A DNA stretch of 15,318 nucleotides from an uncultured Alphaproteobacteria bacterium (lineage in GTDB: Bacteria; Pseudomonadota; Alphaproteobacteria; Reyranellales; Reyranellaceae), in NCBI GenBank assembly GCA_903929895.1, contig CAIYWM010000689.1, forward strand, positions 1 to 15,318, read 5' to 3'. Below are positions 1-7,157 of the stretch, one piece after another (the stretch's first letter is position 1; every line of letters starts with the position of its first letter). The position numbers and the translations under genes were made by a program. Below the pieces are notes generated by a model that saw only the letters and a list, made by a program, of their open reading frames with translations, searched no databases and had not been told where the DNA came from.

Positions 1-587
1 CGCTGCTTGACCGGCGGCAGCTCCGCCAGCGACTTGGCGCTCAGGATGCCCTTCTGCACGCGGTCGCGCGAATGGGCCAGCGCATGCTCGGCGACCAGCG
101 GATGGATCGTCGCCTGCAGGGCCGGCGGCAACGCGTCCCAGGCCGCGCGCATGTTCAGGAACTCGGTGTTGCCGCCCTCGGGCGGGCAGATCCGCGCCGT
201 CAGGATTGAGCAGAGTGAGGGGATGCGCTTGAACGAGGAGTCGGAGTGCCAGAAGTAGTTGGCCTTCTGGTAGATCATGCGCATGTCGTCCGGCGGGATC
301 GGCTCGCCGGTCATGATGTCGAGATTGGACTGGCGCGCGAACTTGGTGCCGGCGGCGGGATTGGCGCTGAGCGTCGTCTCGAGCGGGCCGAAATTCTCGC
401 TGAAGGCGATCTGCGTGTCGTCGTCCATCGCCTGGTCGCGGAACAGGAGCACGGAATGCTCCTCGAACGCGGCGCGGATCGGCCCGAACTCACGCGCCGA
501 GAGGGGGCGCGTGATGTCGATGCCGGTGATCTCCGCGCCGAACAGCGGATGGAGCTTGCGGACTTCGATGCTGCCGGTGTTGCGCAT
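1..587 (-). CDS. TfdA/TauD-family Fe(II)/2-oxoglutarate dioxygenase, N-terminal part (cut by window edge)
   Basis: This cytoplasmic oxygenase is expected to couple 2-oxoglutarate decarboxylation to hydroxylation of a small substrate; in TfdA the result is cleavage of an aryloxyacetate ether. The first 195 residues are visible and the reading frame is open at position 1. The iron-binding HxD is His114 and Asp116 in WHSDSSF. Other stretches that match my memory of TfdA are LHPLF near residue 12, SVLLFRDQ near 45, QIAFSENFGPLE near 59, and PPEGGNTEF followed by MRAAWDALP at 135-154. The second iron His and the 2-oxoglutarate Arg would lie outside the window. The start ATG follows a GAGGG ribosome site and lies 11 nt after the stop of the upstream esterase gene, so the two are probably cotranscribed. 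Family assignment is secure. The TfdA-like subtype is likely, and the substrate is unknown. Confidence 0.9.
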   Translation of the reverse strand, partial: MRNTGSIEVRKLHPLFGAEITGIDITRPLSAREFGPIRAAFEEHSVLLFRDQAMDDDTQIAFSENFGPLETTLSANPAAGTKFARQSNLDIMTGEPIPPDDMRMIYQKANYFWHSDSSFKRIPSLCSILTARICPPEGGNTEFLNMRAAWDALPPALQATIHPLVAEHALAHSRDRVQKGILSAKSLAELPPVKQ

Positions 588-598
588 GGCGTTGGCCC

Positions 599-1828
599 TC
601 AGTCGATGATCGCCTGGTAGGTGAGCACGCGGAGCTCACGCCGGATCGGATAGGTGGAGGAGGGCATGAGCTGCGTCAGCAAGACGACGGCCATGTCCTC
701 GACCGGGTCGATCCAGAAGGCGGTGGAAGCGGCGCCGCCCCAGGCATATTCGCCGGGTGTGCCGGCGATGTAGGCCTTGGCCGGATCGATCATCACCGAG
801 AAGCCGAGGCCGAAGCCGATGCCGGTGTAGGTCGATTCGGAGAAGCGCGGCGTGCCCATGTCGGCCATGTCGCCCTTGAGGTGGTTCATGGTCATCAGCT
901 CGACCGTCTTGCGGCCCAGCAGGCGCACGCCGTCGAGTTCGCCCTTGTTCAGCATGAACTTGCAGAAACGCAGGTAGTCAGACGCGGTCGACACGAGGCC
1001 GCCGCCGCCCGAGTTCACCTTGCGCGGCGCGAGGTAGCGGCTCTTGGCCGGATCGTCGATCAGGTCGAGCCTGCCGCCGGGGCCGGCGCTGTAGTTGGCG
1101 GCGAAGCGGTCGTGCTTGGCAGCCGGCACGTGGAAGTCGGTGTCGACCATGCCGAGCGGGTCGATGACCTTCTCCTTCAGGTACTTTTCGAACGGTTGGC
1201 CGGAAATGACCTCGACCAGGTAACCCAGCACGTCTGTGGAAACCGAGTAGTTCCAGGCCTTGCCGGGCTGGGCGATCAGCGGCAGCTGCGCCAGCCGCTC
1301 GACGACCTGCTTCAGGCTGGTGTCGGCTGTCTGGAAGTCGACACCGTCCTGCTTGGCGCGATAGGCGGCATCGACCGGATTGCTCTCCATGAAGCCGTAG
1401 GTCAGGCCCGACGTGTGGGTCAGCAGGTCGCGGAAATTGATCTCACGCTCGGCCGGCACGGTCTCGATCTTGCCGCGGCTGCCGCCCACCATCACGCGCG
1501 GGTTGGCGAAGGCCGGAATGAATTTCGAGATCGGGTCGTCGAGCTGAAAGCGGCCCTCCTCGTAGAGCATCATGATCGCCACCGAGGTGAGCGGCTTGGT
1601 CATGGAATAGATGCGGAAGATGGTGTCGGCGCGCATTGGCTTGCCGCGGGCCACGTCGGACTTGCCTGCGACCTCGGCGAAGGCCAGCTCGCCCTTGCGC
1701 ATGACGCAGGTCACCATGCCGGCCAGCTTCCCGCTGTCGACCCATCCATTCATCCAGGTACGCACGCGGTCGAGCCGCGCTGCGGAAAGCCCGACCTGTT
1801 CGGGGGTAACGAGCGGCAGCGTGTCCAT
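599..1828 (-). CDS. serine hydrolase of the class C beta-lactamase / family VIII esterase fold
   Basis: The 409-residue protein belongs to the beta-lactamase/transpeptidase-like family. The nucleophile motif SxxK is SMTK at residues 75-78. The second catalytic motif is Tyr194-Ser195-Val196, which replaces the YxN of true class C enzymes. WGG at 363-365 stands where lactamases have KTG and matches family VIII carboxylesterases such as EstB. That pattern argues for an esterase or amidohydrolase of small substrates more than an antibiotic-resistance enzyme. No signal peptide is visible (it begins MDTLPLVTPEQVG), so it is probably cytoplasmic. The start is supported by a strong GGGAGGA site 8 to 9 nt upstream and by a possible promoter element further up. 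It leads a two-gene unit with the TfdA-like dioxygenase and is divergent from the short-chain dehydrogenase gene. Substrate unknown. Confidence 0.92.
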   Translation of the reverse strand: MDTLPLVTPEQVGLSAARLDRVRTWMNGWVDSGKLAGMVTCVMRKGELAFAEVAGKSDVARGKPMRADTIFRIYSMTKPLTSVAIMMLYEEGRFQLDDPISKFIPAFANPRVMVGGSRGKIETVPAEREINFRDLLTHTSGLTYGFMESNPVDAAYRAKQDGVDFQTADTSLKQVVERLAQLPLIAQPGKAWNYSVSTDVLGYLVEVISGQPFEKYLKEKVIDPLGMVDTDFHVPAAKHDRFAANYSAGPGGRLDLIDDPAKSRYLAPRKVNSGGGGLVSTASDYLRFCKFMLNKGELDGVRLLGRKTVELMTMNHLKGDMADMGTPRFSESTYTGIGFGLGFSVMIDPAKAYIAGTPGEYAWGGAASTAFWIDPVEDMAVVLLTQLMPSSTYPIRRELRVLTYQAIID

Positions 1829-1852
1829 GGCGATCCTCCCTTGAGCCCCGGT

Positions 1853-1860
1853 AGACTAGC
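1853..1860 (-). promoter_or_regulatory. candidate -10 element (GCTAGTCT) for the esterase-dioxygenase unit
   Basis: On the minus strand the octamer GCTAGTCT lies 24 nt before the esterase ATG, with the GGGAGGA ribosome site in between. TAGTCT fits the TAnnnT form of a -10 box and would give a leader of roughly 17 nt. Near-identical octamers occur in the same place upstream of the genes at 7158 and 8536. No convincing -35 hexamer is seen. The surrounding 75 nt also separate this gene from the divergent dehydrogenase gene. Confidence 0.4.
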
Positions 1861-1903
1861 CCAGGACGACAGGGTTCAGACACGCAAAAGACGGGAGGGA
1901 GCA

Positions 1904-2803
1904 ATGGCGAGATTGTGCGAGGGACGGGTTGCGATCGTGACGGGCGGCGCCCGCGGCGTCGGCCGGGAACACTGCCTGATGCTGGCGGAGCACGGCGCCA
2001 AGGTGGTCGTGAACGACCTGGGTGGCGACCGGGCTGGCAAGGGCAACGATGTCGGTCCGGCCCAGCAGGTCGTGAACGAGATCAAGGCGATGGGCGGCGA
2101 GGCGGTGGCCAACGGCGACGACGTCTCCGACTGGAACGGCGCCAAGCACATGATCGACCAGGCAGTCGAGGCGTTCGGCAAGCTCGATGCCATCGTGCTC
2201 AACGCCGGCATCCTGCGCGACCGCATGCTCGTCAACATGAGCGAGGACGAGTGGGACGCCGTCATCAAGGTCCACCTCAAGGGCACCTTCGCGCCGGCCC
2301 GCCACGCCGCCGCCTACTGGCGCGACCAGGCCAAGCTCAAGGGCGGCCCGGTCGATGCGCGCATTGTCACGACCACGTCGGTATCGGGCATCTACGGCAA
2401 TATCGGCCAGACCAACTACGGGGCGGCCAAGGCCGGCATCGCCTCCTTCACGATCATCGCCGCGCGCGAACTCGCCCGCTATGGCGTCACCGTGAACTCG
2501 ATCTCGCCCTCGGCCTTCACGCGCATGACCGAGGACCTGCGCGAATATACGGAGGAGGACAAGAAGCGCCGTGATCCCAAGTGGATCGCCCCGGTCGCGA
2601 CCTGGCTGGTGAGCGAGGACAGCCGCGAGGTGACGGGCCGCGTTTTCCAGGCCGGAAATGGCATTTTCGCCGTCGCCGAGGGCTGGCATAAGGGCCCGAC
2701 GGTCGAACAGATCATGGATCCGGTACAGGCCGGCAAGGTGCTGGGCGAGATCGCCCGGAAGGCGCGCAAGAACGCCGGCATGAACGGTCTCGACCTGGAC
2801 TGA
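1904..2803 (+). CDS. short-chain dehydrogenase/reductase, HSD17B4-like 3-hydroxyacyl-CoA dehydrogenase type
   Basis: This 299-residue cytoplasmic NAD(P)-dependent oxidoreductase has a complete SDR active site. The cofactor loop TGGARGVG is at 13-20 and NAG at 100-102. The catalytic residues are Ser159, Tyr172 and Lys176 (YGAAK). The NDLGGD segment at 37-42, the stretch GIYGNIGQTNY just before the active Tyr, and a C-terminal extension past residue 250 resemble the dehydrogenase domain of peroxisomal multifunctional enzyme type 2 (HSD17B4). A 3-hydroxyacyl-CoA substrate is therefore plausible. The ATG was chosen because it follows GGGAGG; the open frame extends far upstream but only as the antisense shadow of the esterase. 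The gene is followed after 26 nt by a Bug receptor gene, suggesting one operon. Substrate and cofactor preference cannot be read directly. Confidence 0.93.
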   Translation: MARLCEGRVAIVTGGARGVGREHCLMLAEHGAKVVVNDLGGDRAGKGNDVGPAQQVVNEIKAMGGEAVANGDDVSDWNGAKHMIDQAVEAFGKLDAIVLNAGILRDRMLVNMSEDEWDAVIKVHLKGTFAPARHAAAYWRDQAKLKGGPVDARIVTTTSVSGIYGNIGQTNYGAAKAGIASFTIIAARELARYGVTVNSISPSAFTRMTEDLREYTEEDKKRRDPKWIAPVATWLVSEDSREVTGRVFQAGNGIFAVAEGWHKGPTVEQIMDPVQAGKVLGEIARKARKNAGMNGLDLD

Positions 2804-2829
2804 AGGCAGACAGGGAAGAAGGAAAACAC

Positions 2830-3804
2830 ATGAAGAAGATCAATCGCCGCACGGCGCTGGCGGCGACGGCCGCGGCTGCGCTGGTTCCGGGCGCCGCGCG
2901 CGCCCAGGCCTGGCCTGCCAAGCAGATCCGCTGGGTCGTGCCCTATACGGCCGGCGGCCTCACCGACGTCACGACACGGCTCACGCTCGAGAAGATGAAT
3001 GTCGGCCAGACCTTCGTGGTCGACAACAAGCCGGGCGCCAATTCCCTGATCGGGGCGGAGATCGTCGCGAACGCGGCTCCCGACGGCTACACCTTCCTGA
3101 CGGTGATCGCCGCGCATGCCGCCAACAAGACGCTCTATGCCGGCAAGCTCAAGTTCGATCCGGTGAAGGGTTTTGCGCCGGTGTCGCTGGTCGGTGTCGC
3201 GCCGCTCATCATCACGGTGACCAACGACCTGCCGGTGAAGAACGTCGGCGAGCTGATCGCCTACGCCAAGAAGAACCCGGGCAAGATCTCGTTCGGTTCG
3301 TCGGGTGTCGGCGCCGCGGCCCACCTCACCAGCGAGATGATGAAGCAGGTCGCGGGCATCGACATGGTGCACGTGCCCTACAAGGGCACCGCGCCTGCGC
3401 TGGCCGACCTTGCCTCCGGCAACATCCAGATGCTGATCGACGCGCCGATCGGCGTCATGACCCAGGTGCGCGCCGGCAAGATCCGTGCGCTCGCCATGTT
3501 GTCGAAGAACCGGGTGCCGGGGGTCGAGGAAGTGCCGACCATCGTGGAGTCGGGCGGGCCGCTGATCGAATCTTCGACCTGGGTGATGTTCCTCGCGCCG
3601 GCCGGCACGCCGAAGGAAATCGTCGACAAGGTGTCGGCCGAAGTCTCGAAGGCGTTGAAGGACGAGGCGCTGAGGAAGCGGCTGGCCGAGCAGGCTGTGA
3701 TTCCGGTGGGCGCGACCCCGGAGGATACGGGCAAGTTCCTGCAGAGCGAGATCGACAAGTGGGAGAAGGTGATCACCACTGCCGGCGTCAAGGCCGACGC
3801 CTGA
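2830..3804 (+). CDS. Bug/TctC-family periplasmic solute receptor 1
   Basis: This 324-residue receptor is of the tripartite tricarboxylate transporter (TTT) substrate-binding family, which usually captures small carboxylates in the periplasm and delivers them to TctA/TctB. It has an N-terminal export signal with twin arginines (INRRTAL), an alanine-rich core and likely cleavage after ARA near residue 25. Family motifs are PYTAGG with Asp46 (first ligand loop), NKPGAN at 66-71, GSSGVGAAAH at 156-165 and HVPYKGTAPA at 181-190. Compared with typical members about three residues are missing before VGQTFVV, which looks tolerated. The start follows GGGAAGAAGG. It is the last gene of the operon with the dehydrogenase and ends before a hairpin terminator. 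No TctA or TctB gene lies in the window, so its partner is elsewhere. The ligand is unknown. Confidence 0.95.
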   Translation: MKKINRRTALAATAAAALVPGAARAQAWPAKQIRWVVPYTAGGLTDVTTRLTLEKMNVGQTFVVDNKPGANSLIGAEIVANAAPDGYTFLTVIAAHAANKTLYAGKLKFDPVKGFAPVSLVGVAPLIITVTNDLPVKNVGELIAYAKKNPGKISFGSSGVGAAAHLTSEMMKQVAGIDMVHVPYKGTAPALADLASGNIQMLIDAPIGVMTQVRAGKIRALAMLSKNRVPGVEEVPTIVESGGPLIESSTWVMFLAPAGTPKEIVDKVSAEVSKALKDEALRKRLAEQAVIPVGATPEDTGKFLQSEIDKWEKVITTAGVKADA

Positions 3805-3827
3805 TCCAACGATCCGAGGTCGAAGCA

Positions 3828-3861
3828 GCGGCGCCAGCTAAACCGGCGCCGCCGTCGTTTT
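3828..3861 (+). terminator. intrinsic terminator after receptor 1
   Basis: A perfect 8-bp inverted repeat, GCGGCGCC at 3828-3835 and GGCGCCGC at 3845-3852, encloses a 9-nt loop. It is followed by CGTCGTTTT. It begins 24 nt after the receptor stop codon. The convergent lectin-like gene ends at 3878, so the hairpin may also limit readthrough from that side, though no T-run is present on the minus strand. Confidence 0.75.
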
Positions 3862-3877
3862 GGCTTACCGTCGGCAA

Positions 3878-4558
3878 TCAGTCGGCGGCGAAGCAGTAGA
3901 GCAGGCCGGCGCCACCGGTCGACACCAGGGCCGGCAGGTCGCATCCGCGCGACGGATGCGACGTGTTCCACGACTTCGAGGGCGCGTCGTCGCGCAGCCC
4001 CATGCGGTCGGCATGGCCGACCATGGCGCTGCCTTCGCCGCTCTTCGTCCAGTTGCCGCAGGTCATGTCCTTGTCCGGCGGGAAGGCGGTGCCGTCTGCC
4101 TGGGTGCCGGTCAGAATGTCATGCTGGTTGACCGTGTAGAGGCGGCTCGGGATCAGGCGGCCGGTTTCCGCGACATTGGTTTCCGGAGCGATCTTGTTGT
4201 TGGCCGAGTGGAGGTCGTCGACGCTGGCCGCGATCTGCACGCCCCTGGCGTTCACCCACGGTCCCTTGCCGATGCGGTCCCGGGCGTTGACGGCGGTCGC
4301 GCCGCCGACGGCCTGGGTGCTGAGATAGGCCCGCCATGTCTTGCCACCGGCGCCGGCCTTGGCGGCGAGCGTCTGGCAATGCCGGTCGGCGCCCTCGAGG
4401 CCGCCAAAGTTGGCACCCTGCGGGCCGCCCACGCTGGTGATGAAGAACGTCATGTCGGGAAATTGCGGCGGCGGCTGCTGGGCCTGCGACGACGTGGCCG
4501 AGATGGCCACTGCAAGCAGCGCCGCAGCCACCGCCACATGCCTGGATTGGGTAGTCAT
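3878..4558 (-). CDS. exported lectin-like protein with four cysteines, function unknown
   Basis: The 226-residue product starts with a clear Sec-type signal peptide: a hydrophobic stretch at about 8-20 and likely cleavage after SQA near residue 26. The mature part looks like the C-type-lectin/endostatin-like fold seen in bacterial proteins annotated lectin or DUF1554. Signs are FFITSVGGPQGANFGG at 38-53, GADRHCQTLAA at 56-66, KTWRAYLST at 73-81, NARDRIGKGPW at 91-101, and the C-terminal SRGCDLPALVSTGGAG. Cysteines 61, 167, 206 and 222 are the only ones in the mature chain, so two disulfides are likely. The start at 4558 is preferred over an in-frame ATG at 4618 because it follows GGGGGAAA and places the signal peptide at the very N-terminus. 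It stands alone between convergent and divergent neighbours. Binding partner unknown; the fold call is from recalled pattern. Confidence 0.82.
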   Translation of the reverse strand: MTTQSRHVAVAAALLAVAISATSSQAQQPPPQFPDMTFFITSVGGPQGANFGGLEGADRHCQTLAAKAGAGGKTWRAYLSTQAVGGATAVNARDRIGKGPWVNARGVQIAASVDDLHSANNKIAPETNVAETGRLIPSRLYTVNQHDILTGTQADGTAFPPDKDMTCGNWTKSGEGSAMVGHADRMGLRDDAPSKSWNTSHPSRGCDLPALVSTGGAGLLYCFAAD

Positions 4559-4726
4559 GTCATTTTCCCCCTGTATTTTCAGCCATTCGACGGTTTCATC
4601 GTCGCCTTCGTGGCTCATGAGGCCCAGTAAATTTCCCGTGGGCTGAAGTTGTATGGGTGTGAAGCCGACAGTGCCTGTGCAGCCTCGGCGCTTTACTCGC
4701 TTCGTTCCGTGTCGTTTCCTCCCGAC

Positions 4727-5233
4727 ATGGTTTCGACCTTGAGCCTGGCGAACGGCCTTACGCTTCTGTTCGCTGCCCTTTGCCTCTGGACGATGGCCCT
4801 GCAGTCGCGTGGCGGCGTCACGACCCTGGGCCGCTTGGCTTTGCCGGGCGGCTTCGCCGTGTTGGCGACGCTGATGCTGCTCGCCGGTGTGTTCGAGGCA
4901 AGCATTCTGTTCGACATCCTCTGGGTCGTGGCCTTTGCCGTGGGGGCGATGATCGGCCGCATTCGCGGATGGATGCTCAGCATGCAGTCGAACCGCGAAG
5001 CCGGGCTCGTCTCGCTGCCCGCAACGGTCGACGGTCTGGCCGCGGCGCTCATTCTCGCCGCACTGTCCGCAATCGACTTCACTTCCGCGATGCTCGGCGA
5101 GGCCCTGATCGAGCCGGGCTACATCGCCGCTGCCAGCGCCCTGTGCGCCGGCTTCCTCGGCTACCGGATGCTTGTCATCGCGCTGCGCGTCGTTCGTCCG
5201 ACGCCGCCCGGCAACGTGTCGCGCGCCGCTTGA
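4727..5233 (+). CDS. hypothetical inner-membrane protein, about five membrane segments
   Basis: I do not recognise this 168-residue protein. Hydrophobic segments are visible at about residues 5-25, 39-57, 60-77, 102-118 and 131-153. A basic loop GRIRGW near 77-82 and the C-terminal RVVRPTPPGN would be cytoplasmic by the positive-inside rule. The start is uncertain: the ATG at 4727 puts the first membrane segment near the N-terminus, while an in-frame ATG at 4649 would add 26 residues with no hydrophobic character. Neither has a good ribosome site. The coding frame is clean and hydrophobic throughout, which supports a real gene. It diverges from the lectin-like gene and converges on the amidase gene with only 13 nt between stop codons. 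Confidence 0.68.
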   Translation: MVSTLSLANGLTLLFAALCLWTMALQSRGGVTTLGRLALPGGFAVLATLMLLAGVFEASILFDILWVVAFAVGAMIGRIRGWMLSMQSNREAGLVSLPATVDGLAAALILAALSAIDFTSAMLGEALIEPGYIAAASALCAGFLGYRMLVIALRVVRPTPPGNVSRAA

Positions 5234-5239
5234 CGGCGC
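5223..5239. terminator. small hairpin at a convergent gene junction
   Basis: GCGCCG at 5223-5228 and CGGCGC at 5234-5239 form a perfect 6-bp stem around CTTGA, which contains the TGA stop of the membrane-protein gene. The amidase gene ends 8 nt beyond. No T-run follows on either strand, so terminator activity is only possible. Confidence 0.3.
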
Positions 5240-5246
5240 ACCGGCG

Positions 5247-6668
5247 TCACAAGGCCTTCAACGTTTCCAGCACCCGGGGCTGCGGCCAGGTCCAGCCGCT
5301 CGCGCTCTCGTAGGCGCGCATCGCCCGCAGCACGGTCGCGTCGGCGCGTGGCGCCCCGATGATCTGAAGGCCGACCGGCAGCCCGGCCCTGGTCAGGCCG
5401 GCCGGCATCGAGGCGGCGGGCTGGCCGGTGAGATTGCAGGGCAGCGTGTAGGGCGCACCCTTGGTCCAGCGCGGGAACGCCTCGGAATTGTAGAGCGTCT
5501 CCACGGGCGGTCCGGCCGTCGGCGCGACCGGCGCGAGCAGCAGATCGAAGTTGCGATGCCAGAGCGCGAGGTTGCGCGCGAGCTTGCTCCTCGCCTCGAA
5601 GGCTTTGGCATAGTCGGCAAGGGTGATCGCCAGGCCCTTTTCCATGAGCGCGCGCAGCCCTGGGTCCAGCTTGCCGTGCAGCTGGCTCGGGATCTGCCGG
5701 AAGCGCGTGGCGAAGCTGCCGATCCACAGCGGCTCGAAATGCTGCTGCAGCGGTTCGAACATCGGACCGACTTCCTCGACATGTGCGCCCAGATCCTCGA
5801 AGCGTCGCGCCGCGGCGGCGACGAGCTCGCGCACTTCCGGATCGGCTTTCACGTGGCCGAGGTCGAGGCTGAGGCCGATCTTCCAGCCGCGCACGCCGGC
5901 GTCCAGGCCGATCGTATAGTCGCGCGCCTCGTCAGGCAGGGAACGCCAGTCGCGCGGGTCGGGCCCTGCCGTGAGGTTCAGCGCCATCGCCGTGTCGAGC
6001 ACCGTGCGTGCCAGCACGCCCTGGCTGATGACGTCGGCGAACGGGGCATCGGCAGGGTATTGCGGAATACGCCCGTAGGAGGGTTTCAGGCCGACCAGAC
6101 CGGTGTGCGCCGCGGGGATGCGGATCGAGCCGCCGCCGTCATTTCCATGGTTGAACGGGTTGATGCCCGCCGCGGTGAGCGCCGAGGCGCCACCGGAGGA
6201 GCCGCCGGGCGAGTGGGCGAGGTTCCAGGGGTTGCGCGTCGTGCCCTGCAACGGCGAGTCGGTGAGGGCCTTCCAGCCGAACTCCGGGGTCGTGCTCTTG
6301 CCAAGAAGAATCATGCCGGCAGCAAGAAACCTGTCGGTGACGGCAGCGTTCTCGCCGGCCGGAGTCTCGTCGGTCGAGTGCGATCCGTATCGCGTCGGCC
6401 AGCCTTTAACGTTCGTCGTATCCTTGATCGTCGTCGGAATGCCGTCGAGCGGCGACAGCGGTTGGCCCTTCTGCCAACGGGATTCCGCAGCTCTTGCCGC
6501 AGCTTGCGCGCCTTCGGCATCGATCAGGACGAAGGCATTGAGATGAGGTTGCAGCGTGGATGCACGCTTCAACATGGAATCGACGACATCGACCGGAGAA
6601 ACCTCACCTCGTTGAAAGAGTTTTGAGAGTTCCGATGCGGAAAGCCAGTCGAATGCAGAGTCAGACAT
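5247..6668 (-). CDS. amidase-signature family hydrolase
   Basis: This cytoplasmic hydrolase of C-N amide bonds has 473 residues, the normal length for the amidase-signature family. Numbering from the ATG at 6668, the Ser-cisSer-Lys triad is complete. Lys82 is in TTIKDTTNVKG, the cis-serine is Ser157 in PGGSSGG, and the nucleophile Ser181 is in GNDGGGSIRIP, 24 residues later as in known members. The usual GTD before the nucleophile reads GND here. LDGIP before the lysine and GLVGLKPSYGR after the nucleophile are also typical. An upstream in-frame TTG at 6674 adds only two residues and was not used; no strong ribosome site is seen for either. It ends convergently with the membrane-protein gene and is divergent from the small membrane protein at 6777. 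Family members include acylamide, indoleacetamide and Gln-tRNA amidases. A standalone catabolic amidase is most likely; GatA is less likely because no gatB or gatC is adjacent. Confidence 0.93.
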   Translation of the reverse strand: MSDSAFDWLSASELSKLFQRGEVSPVDVVDSMLKRASTLQPHLNAFVLIDAEGAQAAARAAESRWQKGQPLSPLDGIPTTIKDTTNVKGWPTRYGSHSTDETPAGENAAVTDRFLAAGMILLGKSTTPEFGWKALTDSPLQGTTRNPWNLAHSPGGSSGGASALTAAGINPFNHGNDGGGSIRIPAAHTGLVGLKPSYGRIPQYPADAPFADVISQGVLARTVLDTAMALNLTAGPDPRDWRSLPDEARDYTIGLDAGVRGWKIGLSLDLGHVKADPEVRELVAAAARRFEDLGAHVEEVGPMFEPLQQHFEPLWIGSFATRFRQIPSQLHGKLDPGLRALMEKGLAITLADYAKAFEARSKLARNLALWHRNFDLLLAPVAPTAGPPVETLYNSEAFPRWTKGAPYTLPCNLTGQPAASMPAGLTRAGLPVGLQIIGAPRADATVLRAMRAYESASGWTWPQPRVLETLKAL

Positions 6669-6724
6669 GCGCAATTGGTCGGTTCTCGACGGAGGTTGGA
6701 TGTTTCAGAGTGTGTGGGAGACAA

Positions 6725-6738
6725 CAGTGTCGACTCTG
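6725..6738. promoter_or_regulatory. imperfect 14-bp palindrome in a divergent intergenic region
   Basis: CAGTGTCGACTCTG is a dyad with one mismatched pair (T-T). It lies in the 108-nt gap between the amidase start and the small membrane-protein start, 38 nt before the latter. Its position suits an operator, but a single short palindrome is weak evidence. Confidence 0.2.
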
Positions 6739-6776
6739 ATTTCTCCTAAGTCGAGAGCGTATTGGAGAGAACCACG

Positions 6777-7085
6777 ATGGAAACCGTTACCGCACTTGTC
6801 GCCGCCGGCGCCGCCTTCGGGCTCAGCTACCTCATCGGTCGCTCGCTGACCGCTTCCTTTACCCTGGTTGCTCTCGGTGGCCTGCTCTCGGGAGCCGCCT
6901 TCGCCGTTCTGTTCTTCGTGTCGACTGTGACGGCTGGATACTTCGTTCCGCAGCTGTTCGAGCCGTGGCTGTTGGGCGTCCATTTCATCGCGTTGGTCGC
7001 CGTGGCACCGCTCGGTGGTGCGGTCATTGCGGCACTGACGCACCGGCATGTCGAGCGTGTCGACGCGGCGCGCCTGCCGTTCTAG
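6777..7085 (+). CDS. small hypothetical membrane protein, about three membrane segments
   Basis: The 102-residue product is mostly hydrophobic, with likely membrane helices at about 5-20, 28-50 and 66-88. A short charged tail follows (HRHVERVDAARLPF), probably cytoplasmic. I recognise no family. The ATG at 6777 has a GGAGAG ribosome site 7 nt upstream and is preferred over an in-frame TTG at 6762. It is divergent from the amidase gene and followed after 72 nt by the metallo-hydrolase gene. Because that gene has its own candidate promoter, this one is probably transcribed separately. The stop is in the context TTCTAG, shared with the genes ending at 8045 and 14661. Confidence 0.72.
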   Translation: METVTALVAAGAAFGLSYLIGRSLTASFTLVALGGLLSGAAFAVLFFVSTVTAGYFVPQLFEPWLLGVHFIALVAVAPLGGAVIAALTHRHVERVDAARLPF

Positions 7086-7123
7086 ACGCGAAACAAGCGC
7101 CTTTCCCGCAACTGCCTTGCAAC

Positions 7124-7131
7124 GCTAGTCT
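7124..7131 (+). promoter_or_regulatory. candidate -10 element (GCTAGTCT) for the metallo-hydrolase/NIPSNAP unit
   Basis: GCTAGTCT ends 26 nt before the ATG at 7158, with the GGGGAGGG ribosome site between. The octamer is identical to the one upstream of the minus-strand esterase gene and differs in one base from the one before the gene at 8536. TAGTCT suits a -10 box. A -35 box is not obvious. Confidence 0.4.
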
Positions 7132-7157
7132 CCCCGGCAAACAGGGGAGGGCTAGGA

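Noticed and set aside
599..1828. Reading the serine hydrolase as an antibiotic-resistance AmpC beta-lactamase
   Set aside because: It has YSV and WGG in place of YxN and KTG, lacks a signal peptide, and sits in a catabolic operon, so a family VIII esterase is the better call.
881..1903. Long open frame in front of the dehydrogenase, which could be read as an N-terminal fusion of over 300 residues
   Set aside because: It runs antisense to the well-supported esterase gene, has no recognisable domain, and the dehydrogenase has its own GGGAGG site and a normal SDR N-terminus at 1904.
1856..2689. 277-codon minus-strand open frame opposite the dehydrogenase
   Set aside because: Composition is that of a shadow frame and the sense gene has complete SDR catalytic motifs.
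4588..4604. Small CGACG/CGTCG hairpin upstream of the lectin-like gene
   Set aside because: A 5-bp stem is expected by chance at this base composition and no regulatory partner is visible.
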